Positions 1-8,974 of a DNA stretch of 10,710 bases are shown here, in pieces (within the stretch, counting starts at the first letter, position 1; the number at the start of each line of letters is the position of its first letter). The position numbers and the translations under genes are program-made. The notes under the pieces were generated by a model. The model saw nothing but the letters and a program-made list of their open reading frames with translations, was not told the DNA's origin and ran no database searches. Source of the DNA: Haplosporangium gracile (lineage: Eukaryota; Mortierellomycota; Mortierellomycetes; Mortierellales; Mortierellaceae); the NCBI GenBank assembly GCA_015499985.1, contig JAAAUF010001180.1:1-10710 (forward strand), written 5' to 3'.

Positions 1-261
1 AAGAAAAAAAAAAAAAAAAAAGGTAAAAATGAGAGCAGCCATCACAAAACGGATTGAAGCCAGGGCTCGACACCAACCAAAAGAAGAATGGCCCAGGGTA
101 ACCACCGCAACGCCCTCGCCGACCGAGACCATAGTCGCAAAGATAGGCACTGGTATTCGGGGAATGATGAGAGACAGGCAAACAGCAAGTACCCCTTGTT
201 CGATGTTGTCGATTGCTCGTTGTTGTTGAATGGCAATGTTTCTCATGCCCTTTTTCGTCAT
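1..261 (-). CDS. Possible first exon of an unrecognised membrane protein, running off the left edge
   Basis: On the minus strand an ATG at 261-259 opens a frame with no stop through base 1 (87 codons). It starts MTKKGMRNIAIQQQRAIDNI and continues into a mostly hydrophobic stretch with Val, Ile, Leu, Gly and Ala, including PVPIFATMVSVGEG and ALASIRFVMAALIFT, which could be one or two membrane segments. Codons in the middle look ordinary for a gene (GTC, GGC, GAG, CTG). The last seven codons are read through an 18-base A run at 4-21 (T on this strand) and are unlikely to be protein, so an exon end before about base 22 is expected. No strong GTAAG/GTATG donor is visible; GTGATG near 49 is the nearest weak candidate. 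A GA repeat (CT on plus) lies 17 bases upstream of the ATG. I recognise no family. A chance open frame is possible. Confidence 0.28.
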   Translation of the reverse strand, partial: MTKKGMRNIAIQQQRAIDNIEQGVLAVCLSLIIPRIPVPIFATMVSVGEGVAVVTLGHSSFGWCRALASIRFVMAALIFTFFFFFFL

Positions 262-277
262 TGTCTGCCTCAAACAA

Positions 278-294
278 CTCTCTCTCTCTCTCTC
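278..294. repeat. (CT)n dinucleotide microsatellite
   Basis: Seventeen bases of uninterrupted alternating C and T. Read on the minus strand it is a GA tract just upstream of the ATG at 261. Confidence 0.9.
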
Positions 295-476
295 ATCACC
301 CCTATTTCAATAATCAACTCTAATCTGCAGCCATTCATTAGGAACATCGTTCGCTCTACTCCACCCTTGTGGTATACTGATTAACACCAGGGTAACCAAG
401 CAACTGCAAACACGCGTCCTTTGTAACCATCAGTACATCCTCACATTAAAAAGAAAGAGGTGATAACAAATCCACC

Positions 477-652
477 ATGGCCAAGGTCGGGGCCAGGGGA
501 CCACTCACAAAAAAGATCGTCAGCGAACATGACACCACTTACTCACGTCTCCACAGAGCCAGTTAGTCATTTTTTACCCCTGCTACTGCTCTTCTTCATA
601 TAATGATCTTCTTATGTGTATAGATGTTGAGCATTGCAACAAGGACAGCTAA
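477..652 (+). CDS. Tentative two-exon microprotein
   Basis: The ATG at 477 sits in an excellent eukaryotic context (CCACCATGG), 25-30 bases after an A/T-rich ATTAAAAAG. Unspliced, it reads 29 codons to a TAG at 564-566. If GTTAGT at 562 is a donor and TATAG ending at 623 is an acceptor (a 62-base intron), the frame continues to a TAA at 650-652 and gives about 37 residues. It begins MAKVGARGPLTKKI and ends VEHCNKDS. It is basic at the start, with no membrane segment and no recognised family. The length is within chance expectation, so this is only a candidate. Confidence 0.12.
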
Positions 653-1093
653 AGGTATGGCGAAGAAGGGAAAAAGCGAACAAATGCAGGGCCCTGCAGG
701 TCCAAGTTTCCGTTAGGCTACTTGACTACAACGGTTTTTATTTTTTTTCCGCCTTTCAATCAACGTCCCTTGGAGCGTAACGCCTGTTTGCAGTAATCGA
801 CTTATGTTGACACCCTATTCTACCGCGCCTTACCACAGTCTTTGTGTTCACCATTCCGAATGGGTCGTTTACCTTTTAACTAAGTGATCGGAATTCTGAC
901 CAGGAACAGACCTCTCCAAGGAAAACGGGAAAGGAATACTGTACAGAAATTACGTCGACGTGGTCGACTTCTGCGCAATGACCATCTTCTCTTCTAGCCT
1001 CCAGCCCCTCTTTTCTTGCCCTGCTTTTGTGCCTGTTTTATCGGTATATTTGTGAGAGACGGGTCCGGGAACCCACGCCAAAATAAGGAAGAA

Positions 1094-1120
1094 ACACAAA
1101 AACAAAAACAAAAACAAACA
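1094..1120. repeat. (AAAAAC)n simple repeat
   Basis: An A-rich hexanucleotide repeat: three near-perfect AAAAAC units with AAAC flanks. Confidence 0.85.
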
Positions 1121-1386
1121 ATGAAAAACACACGACGAACAATCGTGCGTGGGTGAGAGAGCGCTCCAGATTGATATTTCATAAAAAAATAGGACCTTAC
1201 CAGTTGCAAAATATAAGACTATACCAACCTCCTCTTCCTCGCCCCTTTCTCTTATTAACCGCCTCCCTGTCTTTTCTCCTTGTCCAATTACACACTGTTG
1301 ACATACGAAGCTCACGATGTCTTCATGTGCAATGTGGGTGATCTATCATCATCATTATCACCATCATTAAAAGAAAGCGAAAAATA

Positions 1387-1404
1387 CGAGAGCAATTGCT
1401 CTCG
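1387..1404. repeat. Perfect 18-bp palindrome
   Basis: CGAGAGCAATTGCTCTCG is identical to its own reverse complement over all 18 bases; pairing stops at the next base on each side. It lies in spacer DNA about 360 bases past the 3' end of the dead F-box gene. It could be a dimeric protein site or a chance palindrome. There is no T run after it on either strand to suggest a terminator. Confidence 0.85.
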
Positions 1405-1536
1405 ACGTTGTTGTTGATGTTGACAAGTTCCCCTCAATTTTTATACGTTCATGATATGCTTCTTCTATGGCTTACAAGGAGCCTTCCCGCTGTTCACAAC
1501 TTTGTTTTTTCTTGCTTGCGAAAAAAGTATCGTATA

Positions 1537-1552
1537 TTTTTTTTTTTTTTTT
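1537..1552. repeat. Poly(T) tract, 16 bases
   Basis: Sixteen consecutive T on the plus strand, so poly(A) in the orientation of the F-box pseudogene and about 210 bases past its stop. This could mark an old 3' end or be simple-sequence drift. Confidence 0.85.
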
Positions 1553-1763
1553 GAAATTGTCTTCTGTTAGAGTTGGGAAATGGGCAGAAAAAGAACAAAA
1601 GGAGGCACGAGGAAACGAAAGGAAAACGTCGAGTTGGTGACCAAGAATGAAGGCATGGATCAGTCTAGACTGTGAAAAAGGTAAGAAAAACAAAAAAGAG
1701 CGCCTGGTGGTACGAGCACCCAAACGCCAAAAACTTGTTGGCACCATATCTAACCTAAAGAAT

Positions 1764-3432
1764 CTAATTGTACCAAATCCAGTCCAGGTTCTTCCAACTC
1801 CTTCTCGCCTCCTTGACACGCTCTTATCAATAAAGTTCTTGAGGCCACGCAGGTGCAGCTACCTCATTATGGACAACGAATGCCATGCCAACAGATCCTT
1901 GCTCATATTGAGGGTCCCCATCTCGTACTGTTGAATTTCTGGCTCGCCCTAGGATTGACGTGGTTCTAAGTCCAGCTCGAGGACAGGGTTACCCCTTCAT
2001 ACGCGAAGGATCAGTATGAAACTGTTTGTTGATAGAAATGCGGGTTCGACTCTACCCAGCCAAAGCGTCTCTAGCCCCGGCAGCTTTGCGATTCGTTCGT
2101 ACAGGACCTTGGGCAAAACCCACTCATTCAATTCCTCATTCACTTTCTACTCCTCTTCGTTATCCTATTGGGCTCTCGCGGGGACCGCATACCGCAACTT
2201 CAGGACCTTGAGTCCAGTGCATGTCTAGGGATCGTACTCACAGTGGCGTTCAAATCGGTCGTCGAGAAAATTGCATCGCCAATCCCCTGCCTAGTCATGA
2301 TCTCGAGATCGGGACTTTGCTTCTCCACCGTGCACACCGCGTCAAAGATTTGCAGCTTGGGATACTCATTGAGAAAGGAGAGAGCCTGCAAACTTGTCAT
2401 TCGGCCTGCCCCGACCATATGCAGCTCCTCCAGGGTCTCTCGGTGGTGTTCGAGCAGCGCACCGGTAATAAAGTTGATTTCATTCTGTCGGGATGACGAG
2501 ACAAAACTCTTGAGGTTGCGACAGATTGAAACCATCCGGGCGACAAGGGACCCCTGGACACCGATAGGGTCAAGGTTTAGATGTTGGATATTTTTCACAC
2601 TCGTCTGCATGACAGACAACAATCCCTCGATTCGGTAGTTGTATACAAACATTGGAGCGACAAATCGTTCGATGTTAGGAGTGTGTTCGAGGAAGCGAAT
2701 GAAGGCGCCGGGTTCGTGCCCGTACAGGTTGACAAGGATGGATAGCTCCTTGAAAGAAAAAGATGGGCTTCTTCGAGCCAGTGCGATTCAAATATTCTGG
2801 GAACTGAAGATCGAATATCTCGTTAGCAGAACATTCGATGCTATGCACACTGTGACACAAGTTCTCCAGCCGGAAGGAGCTCTATGTAAGCAGACGGAGA
2901 GAGTCACAGGGAGCACACGAATTAGGGTAGACAATCCTGAGCTCCCGTATCTGGCTGTGGTTCCTGAGGATCGAGTAAAATCGAAAGACAACTTCAGGTT
3001 CGAACAGAAATTGGCCCAGTTGGACAGAATACAGTCGAGAGTTGACCTCGATCAGGTCCGATATGTAACTAGTCTGGTGCTTGTTCTTTTCAGCGTTGGA
3101 GCTGCGTTTAAGAAGACGACCACTGATCAGAGTCACCAGATTATAGCACTGATGGCCGAGTAAAGTCTTCCAGACCCGGGCAAACTCGCAGGTGATATGG
3201 ATGACCTGATCGCGGTACTTGGCCAACGCTGCGAAGGACTCGAGCCGGTGGAACTTGTTAATGGTCGACTTGCGGTGGATAGATATGGTCCTGTAAAGGT
3301 AGGGCGAAAAGTTGAGATAAAGTCTTTTGAGGCCAAACAGCAGCGTTAAATGTCACGTAGGCTGAGTTGGGCACAGATCTGCTCTTGAAGAAAATGAATG
3401 TCAAAGACAGTCGCGCGCGTGGTTGTGGTCAT
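1764..3432 (-). pseudogene. Dead F-box / leucine-rich-repeat protein gene, full length
   Basis: Read on the minus strand from the ATG at 3432, the ancestral protein of about 550 residues can be followed to its natural stop (TAG at 1766-1764). The start is MTTTTRATVFDIHFLQEQIC, then an F-box-like helix (AQLSLRDI, then CCLASKDF, then NFSPYLYRTISIHRKS). LRR-like segments follow (KNLKSF-type repeats, TLEELHMVGAGRM, TGLKVLKLRY, LPGLETLWLGRVEP, VLELDL). The end is MGTLNMSKDLLAWHSLS and WKNLDWIWYN. In-frame stops lie at 3348-3346, 2884-2882, 2227-2225, 2167-2165, 2149-2147, 1999-1997, 1951-1949 and 1861-1859. Reading-frame changes occur near 3315, 2755, 2265 and 1825; the first two look like single-base losses or gains at TC and T-run sites. 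F-box proteins recruit substrates to SCF ubiquitin ligases, and the LRR would bind the substrate. Introns cannot explain the breaks: similarity continues straight across each one with no GT...AG. The longest intact piece is 2652-2250. The family identity is from recognition, not a search. Confidence 0.82.
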
Positions 3433-4074
3433 GGTGCTCAAAGAGAGATGCAATGGGGGTTGCTGATAGAAGAAGCAAGCTGGAGGTGTGGCCCTTACTT
3501 TTTATTCACAGGCTGGTTATCTATTAAACTTATTTTGTTGATAATAAATGAGGGCTCAATTGATTAAAGGTCATAAGAGTCCTGGAGTTCAAGTAGGTGT
3601 GGCTGTGAAAGGAGGAGGGTGTAGTTGCAACGAGGTACTTTTACAAAAAAAAGGCGACTGAGCTAGACGGAATGGTTATGATGACCATCGGATCCCAGTC
3701 CCTGCGGTTTCGACCTGTTTCCTGCGCCTCATAAATGCGATTATATTTCGTCTCCAAGGACTATGAACTGATCAGCTTACGCGAACTAAGCATAGACGCG
3801 TTTGCGTTTTACCAGTCGAGTCGCGAAGAATCAGCCTCAGGTTCCTGAAATATGAAACGTGGCCGCCTTCTGAGTGGTTGAGTGTCAGATCCTGTCCAAA
3901 GCCGGCATAGAGAAACGTCACATAAATTGCGCCTGACAAAAGGTTTTAGCAGACATCGCACACATACATCAACACGACCTCGCAAGTCATCATCGCAAGT
4001 ATCTGCATCAAAGGACACTCAAAGGATTCATACACAGGACACCAACAAGTTCTTTCCATCCCGACATCGCTCTA
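3433..4074. promoter_or_regulatory. Divergent spacer: former F-box promoter and PIG-T upstream region
   Basis: This 642-base gap separates the start of the minus-strand F-box relic from the PIG-T start codon, so it should contain the PIG-T promoter. I see no canonical TATAAA. A/T-rich candidates are TTATATTT near 3741 and ACATAAATT near 3919. The last 100 bases before 4075 are rich in A and C with few G, as is common in fungal 5' leaders. An open frame at 3882-4193 covers the leader in another frame and has no support. Confidence 0.5.
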
Positions 4075-6560
4075 ATGCGCGCATCATCGCCTTGTTTGCT
4101 CTTGCTGTCAGGCGCAGTCCTGGCACTGTCAGCCACTGCATCCACCACCAGAGACACCATCCCAATCCTCAAGGCCCCCGAGGCATTCCATGAACAACTT
4201 GTCCTCAAACCCCTCAACGATGGGAGTGTTTACAGTCATTTCCAGTTCACAACTCATATTGGAACCATGATGGACGACGACCATTTTGACGGCGCCGCGT
4301 CGAATCTTTGTAAGCAAAAAACTTGAAAGCCGACCTGATGAGATGCGTTCACATTCATCAACTAAAAGCGGACGGACATGGCGTAGAGACGGCGACATAC
4401 GAATCAATGACAAACATTCTCTTTCTCTGGCACAATTCTTGATACACGGAAAATAGTCAAGCATTACAATTTATTTCCTCGGTCAATTGGTCAGATCCTG
4501 CATAGCTTTGAGGTCGAAGAACTGCATCTGACATTCACGCAGGGACGGTGGCAGTATACTGACTGGGGTTACCCGCTTGCACCCTCGGCAGGTACCGGGG
4601 TGGAGCTTTGGGCATGGTTGAACGACGACAAGCGGCAGTATGTTATCAGGGTCTTGACTTACTTTTGTTACTATGCAAAGAATGGATATCTTAAAGGGTG
4701 ACAACGTATTGAACTCTTCCTCTTTTGTAACCGTGTAGGACCGATGAACACTGGAAGGGACTGACGAACACATTATCAGGACTGTTCTGCGCCTCTCTTA
4801 ACTTTATCGACGATACCATCACGACCGAGCCCAAGCTGTCGTTTAGGAACGAAGGACTGTACAACACCCACTTTGCACCATACACTTTTACTCACAACGA
4901 CAACAATTCGACGATTCCCAGGAAACTGCGCTACGGCTCGCTGCCACACGAGAATGTCTGCACAGAGAACTTGACACCCTGGATCAAGTTGTTACCCTGC
5001 AAGTCCAAGGCTGGAATTGCTTCTCTCCTAAAGTCCCATAAGCTCTTTGATACGCGGTTCTACTCTATGGCAGTCCATGTCCGATCAGTCTGTGAGGTAA
5101 GGCAAACGTGTTTTTTAATAGACGGTATTAATATAGAGTCGTTCTGCGCAGCGCGGCGTAACATTCATGATCCTTCTGCTAATTTATTATCTTTACTCGG
5201 TTCAATTATTTAGGACGAGAAATGCAGAGTTAGGAGTCTGGAACTAGTCCAAACCATCACGGCGGTGTTTGATGTCGCAAGGCACGACGGCAGCTTTGAC
5301 TGGTCCCTCTCGGGCTTGTTTGATCGCGAAATCACCCAGAGCTGTCCCCTGGCGTCGACTTCCAAAGTTATTGTGAACTTGCCTCAGACCACCGAGATTG
5401 AGAACCAGTACTCCCTTGTCCCTCACCCACTTCAAGGCATCTACTCTGAAGGGTCAGGAGATAAGCAGGAAATTGCTGTCTATGATCTCAAGAAAGCCTT
5501 TGCGGAGACTACTACTCCATTTCAGCTTGCGCTGCACTGGGAGGGCTCACGGCCAAAGTCAGGTATGCAAATATGCAATGCTTCGAGATCCTTAAAATGA
5601 GTTGTCTGTGCATGTCCCAGAGTAAGCACTGACCTTGATACATCACCTTTTATTCTTTTCCCCTTTGTTCTCTATGTTTTCTAGTCCGCGCCATCACCCC
5701 GGGCATTGTCGCACATCGCTATTTTACAGGATTCGGACAAGAACGTGGAGGATTGGCTATTGAGATTCGCAACTACAACTCGCAAGATATCGAGGCCGTC
5801 TTCCTGGACATCTTGCCTTGGTATCTCAAGCTTTACCTCCACACTTTCAGCATCCAGTTGAACGGAAAGACTTTGGACAGCCAACGAGGTGGGCTTCGTT
5901 TACTAGTTCAGTTTCACATTAAGGACCATACGAAACGCACAGTTGCAGGGAAGAACCCCTTTACTTAACGTGCCTCCTTTTCTTTTTGGTTACTTGTATG
6001 TAGATCTTGTGCAAAAGATGTTCTACCAACCAGCAGTGGATAGATCCCGCCCCGCAGTCCTGGAAATGGCTCTCAGACTCCCCGCAAACTCATTGATCAA
6101 GTTCACAGTATCCTTCGACAAAGTTTTCTTAAAGTACACCGAACACCGACCAGATGCGAACCGAGGATTCGATGTAGGCTATGCGGTCCTCACGGCCCAA
6201 CTTCCTCGGGAGCAAGGACAAATCGGATATGGTGGTTTGGACCATTTGAGGATATACCAGGAGCGTGAGGCTGATCTTGTTCAGGGCCGCCGTGGCGGTA
6301 ATAGCAACCAGGATAAAGAGAAGGAGGGCCAGGAGGGAGCTACGGACAAGATCAGGGTGTACACGGACACGTTGCTTTTGAGTCTTCCTACGCCGGATTT
6401 CTCGATGCCCTACAATGTGATTACAATGACTTGTACAGTGATCTCGCTCTTCTTTGGGTCAGTCTTTAACCTAATGATGCGGAATTTCGAGATTGTCAAG
6501 CCTGCTTCGTCGTCCAAGAAGAACGGAAAGGATAAAGAGAAGTCCGAGAAAACCGAGTAA
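4075..6560 (+). CDS. GPI16: GPI transamidase subunit PIG-T / Gpi16, six exons, complete
   Basis: PIG-T/Gpi16 is the central subunit of the ER GPI transamidase, which swaps a C-terminal signal for a GPI anchor; it holds and stabilises the catalytic PIG-K/Gpi8. Exons: 4075-4309, 4457-4637, 4739-5096, 5214-5562, 5685-5888, 6004-6560. Donors are GTAAGC, GTATGT, GTAAGG, GTATGC and GTGGGC; every acceptor is TAG. Joined, they give 627 residues without a stop, close to yeast (about 610) and human (578). Visible parts: a signal peptide at about 1-22 (MRASSPCLLLLSGAVLALSA); HYNLFPRSIGQIL and TQGRWQYTDWG; LSGLFCASLNFID, whose Cys156 aligns with the human Cys that forms a disulfide with PIG-K; CTENLTPW...LLPC (Cys213, Cys226, sequon Asn216); AVHVRSVC; PGIVAHRYFTGFGQERGG; LPTPDFSMPYNVIT, then a single membrane helix at about 579-601 and a short Lys/Glu-rich tail. 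The luminal domain is therefore residues 23 to about 578. Odd: a hydrophilic Gly/Gln/Lys/Glu insert at about 536-557. Exon 2 has no ATG and was found by frame continuity. Confidence 0.96.
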
Positions 6561-7362
6561 AATAATCTCCGGGCCTTGTTCATAGGACCTGTGTTTTTGT
6601 CTCTCTTCTTTTGTCCATTGTTTTTTTTTGTCTATTTTCTGCGCATGTCACTTGTGTAAACCCTTCTGAAATGCGTGTCTGTAGTCTATTTGTGATTAGT
6701 TTTGTGTTTTTGTATTGGGCCTTCCTGTTTACAATGGACTCAACTCAATCCAAACCTTGCCCTAGAAGTAGACGCTTGGGTCCTTTTTCAAAGTGACGAT
6801 GGTTTTCACATCTTGTACTAACTGCTTAAGGAGCGCTCGCCCGATCCTTCTCCTGCCCTCCTGACCCGGGCTCTCATTCTCTCCCTTCTTTCTCCTTTTC
6901 CGCCTTGACCGACTCGAGCGGACATTATTGTTCATCGAAACCTACTCCTCCCACTCTCTCTCTCCCCTTCGCTCTCTCCACAAATTTTTAGTCAAGAGAG
7001 AGAAATAATCTGCTCATGCTCGTGAAAGAACATCAGAGTGTACGTGCGACATACTTTTCACACAACAATGAAAGAAAAAATAGTATGAATTTCAAATTAA
7101 AAAAATCAGCTTGCTACAAATCCATGCGTTTTTACGCAACCATCCTAGTCGGTCTGAGTAAATGGATGTACTGCGTGCACTGTTATTCTCATATTTTCAC
7201 ACTCTCCCCTTCTGTTTTCACGATTTTCTTCTCACTGGCTTCCTTTCATTCTCTCACCTTTTGTCATGCTGTGACATTTGAAGTAGACACTACTATTTTT
7301 TGTATTTCATATTGTTCTGTCTCTTTTGTTCTCGGGCCCAACCAGAAAGAGCGCCAGAACCC

Positions 7363-7386
7363 AAAAAAAAAAAAAAAAAAAAAAAA
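7363..7386. repeat. Poly(A) tract, 24 bases
   Basis: Twenty-four consecutive A on the plus strand. No target-site duplication or retroelement body is visible next to it, so it is treated as simple sequence and not as a retroposon tail. Confidence 0.9.
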
Positions 7387-7759
7387 TGTGGATATTGTGA
7401 GCTGCAAAAGAGAAAGAAAAAAAGGCATCCATGACAGACATACGCACACATGCATATTATCTGACAAAGAAGTGCGTTGTTGCGTGTCACCAGGAGGAAG
7501 AGGAGGTCCGAATGAACCATGTTTGCATTACCTCTCCCCTCTTCTTACCCATCTTCCTTTTTACTTCTCGCTTCTCCCGAGCGGTTAGGGTTGCTGTTGT
7601 TTTTTATTTATTTTACTTGTTCTTTAACTTAATCCATGTGACATGAAGCATGTGTGGCGCGAAAAAAGTGGGAGTTACATGTAGGCAGACAGGAATGAAA
7701 AAAAAAACAAAGGAAAGGGAGAGGGACGGACGAAGGGGGGAAGAGGGAAGCCACTTTGA

Positions 7760-7778
7760 TTGGTTGGTTGGTTGGTTG
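7760..7778. repeat. (TTGG)n tetranucleotide microsatellite
   Basis: Four to five tandem TTGG units, followed by a degenerate copy (GACTGGTTATT). Confidence 0.85.
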
Positions 7779-7968
7779 ACTGGTTATTTATTGAAAGTCG
7801 ATCAACATGCCATCCTCTTATGATGTTGTTGATTAAACGTTGTTGGTTTTTATTTTGTTGTTGTTTGTGTGCGAAAATAAACACACGCGCCCCCTCCTTT
7901 TTCTCACTTTCGTCTTCTTTGTTCTTCATCTCCGCTATTGTTCGCTACCAATTGGAGCACTGGCTTTT

Positions 7969-7970
<2 letters not shown>

Positions 7971-8005
<35 letters not shown>
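7971..8005. repeat. (GTT)n trinucleotide microsatellite
   Basis: Thirty-five bases, almost twelve perfect GTT units, preceded by six T. It is likely to vary in length between strains. Confidence 0.92.
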
Positions 8006-8540
8006 CGTAGGCTGAAGACAGCAAATTCAAACGCCGAGAGGTAGGTGCAGGCGAAAGAAAACAAAAATAGGAGCGCTCAAAGTGACAGCGCGGTCATGAC
8101 TCGGACATGAACAACGTATGCGCAAATGAAGAAGAAAGAACAAAAATAAGGGAAGAAGTAGTAGAAAAGGAAGGGAAGGCGAGAGACAATGTAGCATGCT
8201 ATATATGTAAAGTGATCGAGGAATGAAGGGTAGCAGATGTTCATCCTTTGCATTCTAGGCCCAACAGCCCATCCAAACTACAGTTGGTGGGGCACATACT
8301 TCCCAGGTAAACAGTTAGCCCGGTTCATCAGCTCAAAGTAGACGAAAAACAAGAACGCTCGGCGTAGTAAGTCAACAGCGGACAAACACACATGCTGTGA
8401 GCAATTGTGGTTTCCCGAGAGAAAAAACACATTCAATCGAAATACGATCGAGGACAGGGGGAAAGGAAGGGAGACTGGAGTCAACATAAACACAAACAAA
8501 AACAAAACAAACATAGAAGAGCCTGTCAGGGAGTTGGAAA

Positions 8541-8580
8541 GAGGAACGAAGAAAGGAAGGAAAGGAAGGAGGAGAAGAGC
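8541..8580. repeat. Purine-only GGAA-rich tract
   Basis: A run almost purely of A and G with repeated AAGGAAGG units. On the minus strand it is a polypyrimidine tract of the kind seen upstream of fungal genes or 3' splice sites. Confidence 0.75.
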
Positions 8581-8920
8581 GAACGAATAAAAAAAACCGG
8601 GCGCAAAACAACACTTGCTTTCGATTTCTGCTGAACAAGCATTTATGCCGTCGTCCCTTTGATTATCGACCTCAATTCCAAGGCAAGGTCATGACTTTTG
8701 GTTGTAGCACAAGATATGTGGGTACAGGAGATATAGGGTGTGGAGGGACTACAGGCCTCTACTGCGTCCCTTGACACATCATGGAGCAAGAAGATTTTTG
8801 TTCTGAGAATAACTGGAAAGAAACAAGGGAAAGATGGAGAGAAACAGAGACAAAGGAGTAGGTTTGTGTGTTTGCTTGTGTGTGAGATAGAGACGCGGCG
8901 AAAGGCAATGGCGGAAAGAC

Positions 8921-8974
8921 AAAACAAACAAACAAACAAATAAACAAACAAACAAACAAACAAACAAACAAAAC
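8921..8974. repeat. (AAAC)n tetranucleotide microsatellite
   Basis: About thirteen AAAC units, with one variant unit (AAAT) near 8938-8941. It is the largest tandem repeat in the window. Confidence 0.92.

Larger units (their letters stand above)
262..1763. other. Spacer with simple repeats; no convincing gene
   Basis: This 1.5-kb stretch contains no long frame with ordinary codon use. It holds a (CT) run at 278-294, an AAAAAC repeat at 1094-1120, an ATC-rich stretch at about 1343-1369, an 18-bp palindrome at 1387-1404 and a 16-base T run at 1537-1552. The longest frame, minus strand 950-1315, is dominated by Phe/Leu and Glu/Arg runs that come from pyrimidine-rich DNA, so I do not call it. 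A small spliced frame beginning at 477 is listed separately. The part next to 1764 would be the 3' flank of the dead F-box gene. Confidence 0.6.

Noticed and set aside
88..384. Plus-strand frame starting MAQGNHRNALADRD, compared with SERF-type small proteins (M-x-R/Q-G-N-Q-R)
   Set aside because: Only the first few residues resemble that family; the rest does not match, and the minus-strand frame across the same bases looks more gene-like.
95..400. Short repeated word CCAGGGTAACCA near 94 and 388
   Set aside because: A twelve-base match with no extended similarity on either side, so it is not evidence of a mobile element or terminal repeat.
950..1315. Minus-strand open frame of 121 codons
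   Set aside because: It has Phe/Leu/Cys runs and Glu/Arg runs created by pyrimidine-rich and AAAAAC simple sequence, with no domain and no codon bias like the real genes.
1472..1819. Minus-strand open frame of 115 codons
   Set aside because: It overlaps the 3' end of the F-box relic in a different frame from its conserved WKNLDWIWYN ending, and then runs into 3' flank with poly-Lys from the T run.
2036..2058. GGGTTCGACTC resembling a tRNA T-arm
   Set aside because: The flanks do not give a five-pair stem, there is no matching acceptor stem or anticodon arm, and it lies inside the LRR part of the pseudogene.
2168..2638. Plus-strand open frame of 156 codons
   Set aside because: It is the antisense shadow of the best-preserved part of the F-box/LRR relic; the minus-strand reading has the LRR-like motifs.
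2639..3163. Plus-strand open frame of 174 codons
   Set aside because: It is antisense to the F-box/LRR relic, with no domain of its own.
7363..7386. A24 run considered as the tail of a LINE or processed retrocopy
   Set aside because: No coding remnant upstream in the correct orientation and no flanking direct repeats could be seen.
8921..8974. Regular AAAC spacing considered as a CRISPR-like or centromeric array
   Set aside because: It is a four-base microsatellite without unique spacers, in a eukaryotic genome.
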